DNA from: Calliopsis andreniformis
Taxonomy: Eukaryota > Arthropoda > Insecta > Hymenoptera > Andrenidae
Assembly (NCBI RefSeq): GCF_051401765.1
Contig: NW_027480449.1
Location: 2,356,001-2,420,000, forward strand
DNA length: 64,000 nucleotides
Direction of reading: 5' to 3'
Below the pieces are notes generated by a model. It ran no database searches. It was not told the origin of the DNA and saw nothing but the letters and a program-made list of their open reading frames with translations. Made by a program: the position numbers and the translations under genes. Each line of letters starts with the position of its first letter. Position 1 is the first letter of the stretch. This document shows, piece after piece, positions 36,001-48,850 of the stretch.

Positions 36001-39000
36001 GACTGAGGGTTGAGTATTGATGTTTGAGGATTGAGGATTGAGGATTGAGGATTGAGAATTGAGGATTGAGGATTGAGGATGGAAGATTGAGGATTGGGGA
36101 CTGAGTGTTGAGTGTTGAGTGATGAGAATTGATGTTTGTGGATACAGATTTGAAGATTGCAAATTGAGTATTGAGTATTGAAAACTGTGAATTGATGATA
36201 TTCTATTGAGGATTGAGGATTGACAACTGATTGTTGTGGACTGTGGGCTGAAGAATGAGGATTCAGGATTGAGGATTCAGGATTGAGGTTTGAGGACTGA
36301 GGATTGAGGATTGAGGATTGAGGATTGAGGATTGAGGATTGAAGATTGAGGATTGAGGATTGAGGTTTGTGGATTGAGGACGAGGACTGAGGGTTGAGTA
36401 TTGATGTTTGATGTCTGAGGATTGAGAATTGAGGATCGAGGATTGAGGAACGAAGATTGAAGATTGAGGATTGAGGATTGAGTATTGAAGATTGAGTATT
36501 GAGGATTGAAGATTGAGTATTGAGGATTGAAGATTGAGTGTTGAGGATTGAAGACTGACGATTGAGTGTTGAGAATTGAGGATAGACGATTGTGTATTGA
36601 GGATTGAAGGTTGAGGTTTGTCTGTTGAATATTGAGGATTGAGGATTTCAGGATTGAGGATTTAGAACTGAAGATTGAGTATTGAGGATTGAAGACTGAG
36701 GACTGCGGATTGAGGATTGAGGATTGAGGATTGAGGATTGAGGATTGAGGATTGAAGATTGAGTATTGAGGATTGAAGATTGACGATTGGGGATTGAGAA
36801 TTGAGGATTGACGATTGAGGATTGAGGATTGAAGATTCAGTATTGAGGATTGAAGATTGAGAACTGAGGATTGAGGATTGAATATTGAGGATTGGGGACT
36901 GATTGTTGAGGGTTGAGTGATGAGAATTGATGTTTGTGGATAGAGATTTGAAGATTGCAGATTGAGTATTGAGTATTGAAAACTGTGAATTGATGATATT
37001 TTATTGACGATTGAGGACTGACAACTGATTGTTGAGGACTGATGGCTGAAGATTGAGGATTCAGGATTGAGGTTTGAGGACAGAGGATTGAGGTTTGAGC
37101 ATTGAGGATTGAGGACTGAGGATTGAGGATTGAATATTGAGTATTGGGTATAGTGGATTGAACGTTGAGGATTGAGGATTGAGGATTGAGTATTGAGGAT
37201 TGAGGATTGAAGGTTGAATATTGATGCATGAAGATTGAGGATTGAGGATTGAGCGTTGTGGATTGAGGACGAGGACTTAGGGTTGAGTATTGATGCTTGA
37301 GGTCTGAGGATTGAGGATTGAGGACTGCGAATTGAGGATTGAGGATTGAAGATTGAGGATTGGGTATTGAGGGTTGAAGAATGAGGATTGAGGATTGTGT
37401 ATTAAGGATTGAGGATTGAAGATTGAGTATTGAGGATTGAAGATTGAGGATTGAGGATTGAAGGTTGAGTGTTGAGGATTGAAGATTGAGGATTGAGGAT
37501 TGAGGATTGAGGATTGAGGATTGAGGATTGCAGATTGAGTATTGAGGATTGAAGATTCAGTATTGAGGATTGAAGATTGAGAACTGAGGATTGAGGATTG
37601 AACATTGAGGACTGAGTGTTGAGGGTTGAGTGATGGGAATTGATGTTTGTGGATAGAGATTTGAAGATTGCAGATTGAGTATTAAGTATTGAAAACTGTG
37701 AATTGAGGATATTCTATTGGGGATTGAGGATTGACAACAGATTGTTGAGGACTGAGGGCTGAAGATGGAGGATTCAGGATTGAGGATTCAGAATTGAGGT
37801 TTGAGGACTGAGGATTGAGGATTGAGGATTGAGGATTGAAGATTGAGCATTGGGTAGTGAGGATTGAAGAATGAGGATTGAGGATTCAGGATTGAGGATT
37901 GAGTATTGAGGAGTGAGGATTGAGGATTGAGGATTGAGAATTGATGATAGAGAATTGGGGATTTAGGATTGACGATTGAGGATTGAGGATTGAAGATTGA
38001 GGACTGAGTGTTGAGGGTTGAGTGATGAGAATTGCTGTTTGTGGATTGAGATTTTAAGATTGAAGATTGGGGATTGAGTATTGAAAACTGAGAATTCAGG
38101 ATACTCTATTGAGTATTGAGAATTGAGGATCGACGGTTGAGTATTGAGGATTGATGGTTGAGGGTTGTGTTTTGAACATTGAGGATTGAAGATTGAGGAT
38201 TGAGGATTGAGGATTGAGGTTTGAGGATTGAAGATTGAGGATTGAGGATTGAGGATTGAGGATTGAAGATTGAGGATTGGGTATTGAGGATTGAAGAATG
38301 AGGATTGAGTATTGAGTATTGAGGATTGAGTATTGACGATTGAGTATTGATGATTGAAGATTGACGATTGAGGATTGAGGATTGAGGATTGAGGATTGAG
38401 GATTGAGGATTGAGGATTGAAGATTGAGTATTGAGTATTGAAGATTGAGGATTGAGAATTGAGGATTGAGGATTGAGGATTGAAGATTGCGTACTGAGGA
38501 TTGAAGATTAAGATTGAGGATTGAGGATTGAGGATTGAGGATTGAGGATTGAGGATTGAAGATTGAGGATTGCGTATTGAGGATAGAACATTGAGGATTG
38601 AGGATTGAGTATTGAGGATTGAGGATTGAGGATTGAAGATTGAATATTGATGATTGAAGATTGAGGATTGAGGATTGAGGACTGAGGATTGAGGATTGAG
38701 GATTGAAGACTGAGTATTGAGGATTGAAGATTGAGGATTTAGGATTGAGGATTGAGGATTGAGGATTGAGGATTGAGTATTGAAGATTGAGGATTGGGTA
38801 TTGAGGATTGAAGAATGAGGATTGAGGATTGAGGATTGAGGATTGAGGATTGAAGATTGAGTATTGAGGATTGAAGATTGACGATTGAGGATTGAGGATT
38901 GAGGATTGAGGATTGAGGATTGATGATTGAGGATTGAAGATTGAGGATTGAGGATTGAGGTTTTAGGTTTGAGGATTGAAGATTGAGGATTGAGGATTGA

Positions 39001-42000
39001 AGACGGAGTATTGAGGATTGAAGATTGAGGATTTAGGATTGAGGATTGAGGATTGAGGATTGAGGATTGAGGATTGAAGATTGAGGATTGGGTATTGAGG
39101 ATTGAAGAATGAGGACTGAGGATTGAGGATTGAGGACTGAGGATTGAGGATTGAGGACTGAAGATTGAATATTGACGATTGAAGACTGAGGATTGAGGAT
39201 TGATGGTTGTGGATTGAGGACGAGGACTGAGGGTTGAGTATTGCTGTTTGAGGTCTGAGGATTGAGGATTGAGGATTGAGAATTGAGGATTGAGGATTCA
39301 GGATTGAAGATTGAGGATTGGGTATTGAGGATTGAAGAATGAGGATTGAGGATTGAGGACTCAGGATTGAGGATTGAAGACTGAGTGTTGAGGGTTGAGT
39401 GATGAGAATTGATGTTTGTGGATAGAGATTTGAAGATTGCAGATTGAGTATTGAGTATTGAAAACGGTGAATTGATGATATTCTCTTGAGGATTGAGGAT
39501 TGACAACTGATTGTTGAGGACTGAGGGCTGAAGGTTGAGGATTCAGGATTGAGGATTCAGGATTGTGGTTTGAGGACCGAGGATTGAGGATTGAGTACTG
39601 AGGATTGAGAATTGAAGATTGAGGATTGAGTATTGGTGGTTGTGGATTGAGGACGAGGACTGACGGTTGAGTATTGATGTTTGAGGTCTGAGGATTGAGG
39701 ATTGAGGATTGAGAATTGAGGATTGAGGATTGAAGATTGAGGATTGGGTGTTGAGGATTGAAGAATGAGGATTGAGGATTGAGGATTGAGTATTGAGGAT
39801 TTAAGATTGAGTATTGAGGATTGAAGATTGAGGATTGAGGATTGAGGATTGAGGATTGAGGATTGACGATTGCGGATAGAAGATTGACGATTGCGTATTG
39901 CGAATTGTACATTGAGGATTGAGGATTGAGGATTGAGGATTGAGGACTGAAGATTGAATATTGATGATTGAAGGTTGAGGATTGAGGATTGATGGTTGTG
40001 GATTGAGGACGAGGACTAAGGGTTGACTATTGCTGGTTGAGGTCTGAGGATTGAGGATTGAGGATTGAGAATTGAGGATTGAGGATTGAGGATTGAAGAT
40101 TGAGGATTGGGTGTTGAGGATTGAAGAATGAGGATTGAGGGTTGAGGATTGAGGATTGAGGGTTGTGGATTGAGGACGAGGACTGAGGGTTGAGTATTGA
40201 TGTTTGAAGTCTGAGGAATCAGGATTGAGGATTGAGAATTGAGGATTGAGGATTGAGGATTGAAGATTGAGGATTCGGTATTGAGGATTGAAGAATGAGG
40301 ATTGAGGAGTGAGGACTGAGGATTGAGGATTGCAGATTGAGTATTGAGGATTGAAGATTGAGGACTGAGGATTGAGGATTGAGGATTGACGATTGAGGAT
40401 TGAGGATTGAGGATTGAGGATTGAGGATTGAAGGTTGAGGATTCCGTATTGAGGATAGAACCTTGAGGATTGAGGATTGAGTATTGAGGATTGAGGATTG
40501 AGGATTGAAGGTCGAATATTGATGATTGAAGATTGATGATCGAGGACTGAGCGTTGTGGATTGAGGACGAGGACTGAGGGTTGAGTATTGATGTTTGAGG
40601 TCTGAGGACTGAGGAATGAGGATTGAGAATTGAGGGTTGAGGATTGAGGATTGAAGATTGAGGATTGGGTGTTGAGGATTGAAGAATGAGGATTGAGGAT
40701 TGAGGATTGAGGATTGAGGATTGAAGATTGAGTATTGAGGATTAAAGATTGAGGATTGAGGATTGAGGATTGAGGATTGCGAATTGAGGATTGAGGATTG
40801 AGAATTGAGGATTGAGGATTGAGGATTGAAGATTGAGGGTTGGGTATTGAGGATTGAAGAATGAGGATTGAGGATTGAGGATTGAGGATTGAGGATTGAG
40901 GATTGAGGATTGAGGATTGAGGATTGAGGATTGAGGATTGAGGATGAGGGTTGAGGGTTGAGGATTGATGTTTGAGGACTGAGGACTGAGGATTGAGGAT
41001 TGAGAATTGAGGATTGAGGATTGAGGATTGAAGATTGGGGATTGGGTATTGAGGATTGAAGAATGAGGATTGAGGATTGAGGATTGGGTATTGAGGGTTG
41101 AAGATTGAGTGTTGAGGATTGAAGACTGACTATTGAGTATTGAGGATTGAGGATTGAGGATTGAGGATTGAGGATTGCAGATTGAGTATTGAGGATTGAA
41201 GATTCAGTATTGAGGATTGAAGATTGAGAACTGAGGATTGAGGATTGAACATTGAGGACTGAGTGTTGAGGGTTGAGTGATGGGAATTGATGTTTGTGGA
41301 TAGAGATTTGAAGATTGCAGATTGAGTATTAAGTATTGAAAACTGTGAATTGAGGATATTCTATTGGGGATTGAGGATTGACAACAGATTGTTGAGGACT
41401 GAGGGCTGAAGATAAAGGATTCAGGATTGAGGATTCAGAATTGAGGTTTCAGGACTGAGGATTGAGGATTGAGGATTGAGGATTGAAGATTGAGCATTGG
41501 GTAGTGAGGATTGAAGAATGAGGATTGAGGATTCAGGATTGAGGATTGAGTATTGAGGATTGAGGATTGAGGATTGAGAATTGATGATAGAGAATTGGGG
41601 ATTTAGGATTGACGATTGAGGATTGAGGATTGAAGATTGAGGACTGAGTGTTGAGGGTTGAGTGACGAGAATTGCTGTTTGTGGATTGAGATTTTAAGAT
41701 TGAAGATTGGGGATTGAGTATTGAAAACTGAGAATTCAGGATACTCTATTGAGTATTGAGAATTGAGGATCGACGGTTGAGTATTGAGGATTGATGGTTG
41801 AGGGTTGTGTTTTGAACATTGAGGATTGAGGATTGAGGATTGAAGATTGAAGATTGAGTATTGAGGATTGAAGTTGAGGATTGCGGATTGAGGATTGAGG
41901 GTTGAGGATTGAGGATTGAAGATTGAGGACTGAGTGTTGAGGGTTGTGTGATGAGAATTGATGTTTGGGGATTGAGATTTGAAGATTGAAGAATGGGGAT

Positions 42001-42212
42001 TGAGTATTGACAACTGTGAATTGAGGATATTCTATTGAGGATTGAGGATTGACAACTGACTGTTGAGGACTGAGGTCTGAAGGATGAGGATTCAGGATTG
42101 AGGATTCAGGATTGAGGTTTGAGGACTGAGGATTGAGGATTGAGGATTGAGGATTGAGGGTTGAGGATTGAAGATTGAGGATTGAGGATTGAGGGTTGTG
42201 GATTGAGGACGA
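36001..42212 (+). repeat. 6.4-kb higher-order repeat, copy 1
   Basis: The pattern of S1 blocks here (near 36133, 36932, 37650, 38033 variant C, 39412, 41285, 41685 variant C, 41965 variant E) recurs in the next block at about 6.2-6.4 kb. The displacement runs 6213, then 6416 after about 36.72 kb, because copy 2 has about 200 bp more containing a variant D block. It then runs 6430 from about 37.07 kb (copy 2 has 14 bp extra near 43480) and finally 6409. A very pure GAGGATT run of about 12 units lies at 40862-40945. The S1-free stretch is 39.6-41.2 kb. No gene is seen. Confidence 0.85.
41928..42129 (+). repeat. S1 block, variant E
   Basis: This variant reads GGGTTGTGTGATGAG, GATGTTTGGGGATTGAG, GAAGAATGGGGATTG and GTATTGACAACTGTG, and ends like variant A with a GATTCAGG pair. 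Other copies lie near 48370 and 52940. It always follows a run ending GAAGATTGAGGACTGAG. Confidence 0.82.
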
Positions 42213-45200
42213 GGACTGAGGGTTGAGTATTGATGTTTGAGGTCTGAGGATTGAGGATTGAGGATTGAGAATTGAGGATTGAGGATTGAGGATGGAAGAT
42301 TGAGGATTGGGGACTGAGTGTTGGGGGTTGAGTGATGAGAATTGATGTTTGTGGATAGAGATTTGAAGATTGCAAATTGAGTATTGAGTATTGAAAACTG
42401 TGAATTGATGATATTCTATTGAGGATTGAGGATTGACAACTGATTGTTGTGGACTGTGGGCTGAAGAATGAGGATTCACGATTGAGGATTCAGGATTGAG
42501 GTTTGAGGACTGAGGATTGAGGATTGAGGATTGAGGATTGAGGATTGAGGATTGAAGATTGAGGATTGAGGATTGAGGTTTGTGGATTGAGGACGAGGAC
42601 TGAGGGTTGAGTATTGATGTTTGATGTCTGAGGATTGCGGATTGAGGATTGAGAATTGAGGATCGAGGATTGAGGAACGAAGATTGAAGATTGAGGATTG
42701 AGGATTGAGTATTGAAGATTGAGTATTGAGGATTGAAGATTGAGTATTGAGGATTGAAGATTGAGTGTTGAGGATTGAAGACTGACGATTGAGTGTTGAG
42801 AATTGAGGATAGACGATTGTGTATTGAGGATTGAAGGTTGAGGGTTGTCTGTTGAATATTGAGGATTGAGGATTTCAGGATTGAGGATTTAGAACTGAAG
42901 ATTGAGTATTGAGGATTGAAGACTGAGGATTGCGGATTCAGGATTGAAGATTGAAGATTGAGGATTGAGGTTTGAGGATTGAAGGTTGAGAACTGAGTGT
43001 CGAGGGCTGAGTGATGAGAATAGATGTTTGTGGACGGAGACTTGAAGACTGAAGATTGAGGATTGAGTATTGAAAACAGAGAATTCAGGATATTCTATTG
43101 AGTATTGAGAATTGAGTATTGATGGTTGAGTATTGAGGATTGAGGATTGAGGATTGAGGATTGAGGATTGAAGATTGAGTATTGAGGATTGAAGATTGAC
43201 GATTGGGTATTGAGAATTGAGGATTGACGATTGAGGATTGAGGATTGAAGATTCAGTATTGAGGATTGAAGATTGAGAACTGAGGATTGAGGATTGAATA
43301 TTGAGGATTGGGGACTGATTGTTGAGGGTTGAGTGATGAGAATTGATGTTTGTGGATAGAGATTTGAAGATTGCAGATTGAGTATTGAGTATTGAAAACT
43401 GTGAATTGATGATATTTTATTGACGATTGAGGACTGACAACTGATTGTTGAGGACTGATGGCTGAAGATTGAGGATTCAGGATTGAGGATTCAGGATTGA
43501 GGTTTCAGGACAGAGGATTGAGGTTTGAGCATTGAGGATTGAGGACTGAGGATTGAGGATTGAATATTGAGTATTGGGTATAGAGGATTGAACGTTGAGG
43601 ATTGAGGATTGAGGATTGAGTATTGAGGATTGAGGATTGAAGGTTGAATATTGATGCATGAAGATTGAGGATTGAGGATTGAGCGTTGTGGATTGAGGAC
43701 GAGGACTTAGGGTTGAGTATTGATGCTTGAGGTATGAGGATTGAGGATTGAGGACTGCGAATTGAGGATTGAGGATTGAAGATTGAGGATTGGGTATTGA
43801 GGGTTGAAGAATGAGGATTGAGGATTGTGTATTAAGGATTGAGGATTGAAGATTGAGTATTGAGGATTGAAGATTGAGGATTGAGGATTGAAGGTTGAGT
43901 GTTGAGGATTGAAGATTGAGGATTGAGGATTGAGTATTGAGGATTGAGGATTGAGGATTGCAGATTGAGTATTGAGGATTGAAGATTCAGTATTGAGGAT
44001 TGAAGATTGAGAACTGAGGATTGAGGATTGAACATTGAGGACTGAGTGTTGAGGGTTGAGTGATGGGAATTGATGTTTGTGGATAGAGATTTGAAGATTG
44101 CAGATTGAGTATTAAGTATTGAAAACTGTGAATTGAGGATATTCTATTGGGGATTGAGGATTGACAACAGATTGTTGAGGACTGAGGGCTGAAGATGGAG
44201 GATTCAGGATTGAGGATTCAGAATTGAGGTTTGAGGACTGAGGATTGAGGATTGAGGATTGAGGATTGAAGATTGAGCATTGGGTAGTGAGGATTGAAGA
44301 ATGAGGATTGAGGATTCAGGATTGAGGATTGAGTATTGAGGAGTGAGGATTGAGGATTGAGGATTGAGAATTGATGATAGAGAATTGGGGATTTAGGATT
44401 GACGATTGAGGATTGAGGATTGAAGATTGAGGACTGAGTGTTGAGGGTTGAGTGATGAGAATTGCTGTTTGTGGATTGAGATTTTAAGATTGAAGATTGG
44501 GGATTGAGTATTGAAAACTGAGAATTCAGGATACTCTATTGAGTATTGAGAATTGAGGATCGACGGTTGAGTATTGAGGATTGATGGTTGAGGGTTGTGT
44601 TTTGAACATTGAGGATTGAAGATTGAGGATTGAGGATTGAGGATTGAGGTTTGAGGATTGAAGATTGAGGATTGAGGATTGAGGATTGAGGATTGAAGAT
44701 TGAGGATTGGGTATTGAGGATTGAAGAATGAGGATTGAGTATTGAGTATTGAGGATTGAGTATTGACGATTGAGTATTGATGATTGAAGATTGACGATTG
44801 AGGATTGAGGATTGAGGATTGAGGATTGAGGATTGAGGATTGAGGATTGAAGATTGAGTATTGAGTATTGAAGATTGAGGATTGAGAATTGAGGATTGAG
44901 GATTGAGGATTGAAGATTGCGTACTGAGGATTGAAGATTAAGATTGAGGATTGAGGATTGAGGATTGAGGATTGAGGATTGAGGATTGAAGATTGAGGAT
45001 TGCGTATTGAGGATAGAACATTGAGGATTGAGGATTGAGTATTGAGGATTGAGGATTGAGGATTGAAGATTGAATATTGATGATTGAAGATTGAGGATTG
45101 AGGATTGAGGACTGAGGATTGAGGATTGAGGATTGAAGACTGAGTATTGAGGATTGAAGATTGAGGATTTAGGATTGAGGATTGAGGATTGAGGATTGAG

Positions 45201-48200
45201 GATTGAGTATTGAAGATTGAGGATTGGGTATTGAGGATTGAAGAATGAGGATTGAGGATTGAGGATTGAGGATTGAGGATTGAAGATTGAGTATTGAGGA
45301 TTGAAGATTGACGATTGAGGATTGAGGATTGAGGATTGAGGATTGATGATTGATGATTGAGGATTGAAGATTGAGGATTGAGGATTGAGGTTTTAGGTTT
45401 GAGGATTGAAGATTGAGGATTGAGGATTGAAGACGGAGTATTGAGGATTGAAGATTGAGGATTTAGGATTGAGGATTGAGGATTGAGGATTGAGGATTGA
45501 GGATTGAAGATTGAGGATTGGGTATTGAGGATTGAAGAATGAGGACTGAGGATTGAGGATTGAGGATTGAGGATTGAGGATTGAGGACTGAAGATTGAAT
45601 ATTGATGATTGAAGACTGAGGATTGAGGATTGATGGTTGTGGATTGAGGACGAGGACTGAGGGTTGAGTATTGCTGTTTGAGGTCTGAGGATTGAGGATT
45701 GAGGATTGAGAATTGAGGATTGAGGATTCAGGATTGAAGATTGAGGATTGGGTATTGAGGATTGAAGAATGAGGATTGAGGATTGAGGACTCAGGATTGA
45801 GGATTGAAGACTGAGTGTTGAGGGTTGAGTGATGAGAATTGATGTTTGTGGATAGAGATTTGAAGATTGCAGATTGAGTATTGAGTATTGAAAACGGTGA
45901 ATTGATGATATTCTCTTGAGGATTGAGGATTGACAACTGATTGTTGAGGACTGAGGGCTGAAGGTTGAGGATTCAGGATTGAGGATTCAGGATTGTGGTT
46001 TGAGGACCGAGGATTGAGGATTGAGTACTGAGGATTGAGAATTGAAGATTGAGGATTGAGTGTTGGTGGTTGTGGATTGAGGACGAGGACTGACGGTTGA
46101 GTATTGATGTTTGAGGTCTGAGGATTGAGGATTGAGGATTGAGAATTGAGGATTGAGGATTGAAGATTGAGGATTGGGTGTTGAGGATTGAAGAATGAGG
46201 ATTGAGGATTGAGGATTGAGTATTGAGGATTTAAGATTGAGTATTGAGGATTGAAGATTGAGGATTGAGGATTGAGGATTGAGGATTGAGGATTGACGAT
46301 TGCGGATAGAAGATTGACGATTGGGTATTGCGAATTGTACATTGAGGATTGAGGATTGAGGATTGAGGATTGAGGACTGAAGATTGAATATTGATGATTG
46401 AAGGTTGAGGATTGAGGATTGATGGTTGTGGATTGAGGACGAGGACTAAGGGTTGACTATTGCTGGTTGAGGTCTGAGGATTGAGGATTGAGGATTGAAG
46501 ATTGAGGATTGGGTGTTGAGGATTGAAGAATGAGGATTGAGGGTTGAGGATTGAGGATTGAGGGTTGTGGATTGAGGACGAGGACTGAGGGTTGAGTATT
46601 GATGTTTGAAGTCTGAGGAATCAGGATTGAGGATTGAGAATTGAGGATTGAGGATTGAGGATTGAAGATTGAGGATTCGGTATTGAGGATTGAAGAATGA
46701 GGATTGAGGAGTGAGGACTGAGGATTGAGGATTGCAGATTGAGTATTGAGGATTGAAGATTGAGGACTGAGGATTGAGTATTGAGGATTGACGATTGAGG
46801 ATTGAGGATTGAGGATTGAGGATTGAGGATTGAAGGTTGAGGATTCCGTATTGAGGATAGAACCTTGAGGATTGAGGATTGAGTATTGAGGATTGAGGAT
46901 TGAGGATTGAAGGTCGAATATTGATGATTGAAGATTGATGATCGAGGACTGAGCGTTGTGGATTGAGGACGAGGACTGAGGGTTGAGTATTGATGTTTGA
47001 GGTCTGAGGACTGAGGAATGAGGATTGAGAATTGAGGGTTGAGGATTGAGGATTGAAGATTGAGGATTGGGTGTTGAGGATTGAAGAATGAGGATTGAGG
47101 ATTGAGGATTGAGGATTGAGGATTGAAGATTGAGTATTGAGGATTAAAGATTGAGGATTGAGGATTGAGGATTGAGGATTGCGAATTGAGGATTGAGGAT
47201 TGAGAATTGAGGATTGAGGATTGAGGATTGAAGATTGAGGGTTGGGTATTGAGGATTGAAGAATGAGGATTGAGGATTGAGGATTGAGGATTGAGGATTG
47301 AGGATTGAGGATTGAGGATTGAGGATTGAGGATTGAGGATTGAGGATTGAGGATGAGGGTTGAGGGTTGAGGATTGATGTGTGAGGACTGAGGACTGAGG
47401 ATTGAGGATTGAGAATTGAGGATTGAGGATTGAGGATTGAAGATTGGGGATTGGGTATTGAGGATTGAAGAATGAGGATTGAGGATTGAGGATTGGGTAT
47501 TGAGGGTTGAAGATTGAGTGTTGAGGATTGAAGACTGACTATTGAGTATTGAGGATTGAGGATTGAGGATTGAGGATTGAGGATTGCAGATTGAGTATTG
47601 AGGATTGAAGATTCAGTATTGAGGATTGAAGATTGAGAACTGAGGATTGAGGATTGAACATTGAGGACTGAGTGTTGAGGGTTGAGTGATGGGAATTGAT
47701 GTTTGTGGATAGAGATTTGAAGATTGCAGATTGAGTATTAAGTATTGAAAACTGTGAATTGAGGATATTCTATTGGGGATTGAGGATTGACAACAGATTG
47801 TTGAGGACTGAGGGCTGAAGATAAAGGATTCAGGATTGAGGATTCAGAATTGAGGTTTCAGGACTGAGGATTGAGGATTGAGGATTGAGGATTGAAGATT
47901 GAGCATTGGGTAGTGAGGATTGAAGAATGAGGATTGAGGATTCAGGATTGAGGATTGAGTATTGAGGATTGAGGATTGAGGATTGAGAATTGATGATAGA
48001 GAATTGGGGATTTAGGATTGACGATTGAGGATTGAGGATTGAAGATTGAGGACTGAGTGTTGAGGGTTGAGTGACGAGAATTGCTGTTTGTGGATTGAGA
48101 TTTTAAGATTGAAGATTGGGGATTGAGTATTGAAAACTGAGAATTCAGGATACTCTATTGAGTATTGAGAATTGAGGATCGACGGTTGAGTATTGAGGAT

Positions 48201-48622
48201 TGATGGTTGAGGGTTGTGTTTTGAACATTGAGGATTGAGGATTGAGGATTGAAGATTGAAGATTGAGTATTGAGGATTGAAGTTGAGGATTGCGGATTGA
48301 GGATTGAGGGTTGAGGATTGAGGATTGAAGATTGAGGACTGAGTGTTGAGGGTTGTGTGATGAGAATTGATGTTTGGGGATTGAGATTTGAAGATTGAAG
48401 AATGGGGATTGAGTATTGACAACTGTGAATTGAGGATATTCTATTGAGGATTGAGGATTGACAACTGACTGTTGAGGACTGAGGTCTGAAGGATGAGGAT
48501 TCAGGATTGAGGATTCAGGATTGAGGTTTGAGGACTGAGGATTGAGGATTGAGGATTGAGGATTGAGGGTTGAGGATTGAAGATTGAGGATTGAGGATTG
48601 AGGGTTGTGGATTGAGGACGAG
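42213..48622 (+). repeat. 6.4-kb higher-order repeat, copy 2
   Basis: Second copy, with S1 blocks near 42347, 43024 (variant D, absent from the same place in copy 1), 43348, 44080, 44463 (C), 45842, 47700, 48088 (C) and 48370 (E). It lacks four heptamers (28 bp) near 46490 and has one more in the pure run near 47.3 kb, a net change of 21 bp that explains the fall in displacement from 6430 to 6409. A third copy starts after about 48.6 kb and gives way to the 1372-bp repeat. No gene is seen. Confidence 0.85.
47263..47353 (+). repeat. Longest pure run of GAGGATT, about 13 units
   Basis: About thirteen unchanged units stand in a row, ended by GAGGATGAGGG. The corresponding run in the other 6.4-kb copy (40862-40945) has about twelve. 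Most other pure runs have three to eight units. The one-unit difference accounts for part of the change in displacement between the two copies. Confidence 0.8.
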
Positions 48623-48850
48623 GACTGAGGGTTGAGTATTGATGTTTGAGGTCTGAGGATTGAGGATTGAGGATTGAGAATTGAGGATTGAGGATTGAGG
48701 ATGGAAGATTGAGGATTGGGGACTGAGTGTTGGGGGTTGAGTGATGAGAATTGATGTTTGTGGATAGAGATTTGAAGATTGCAAATTGAGTATTGAGTAT
48801 TGAAAACTGTGAATTGATGATATTCTATTGAGGATTGAGGATTGACAACT

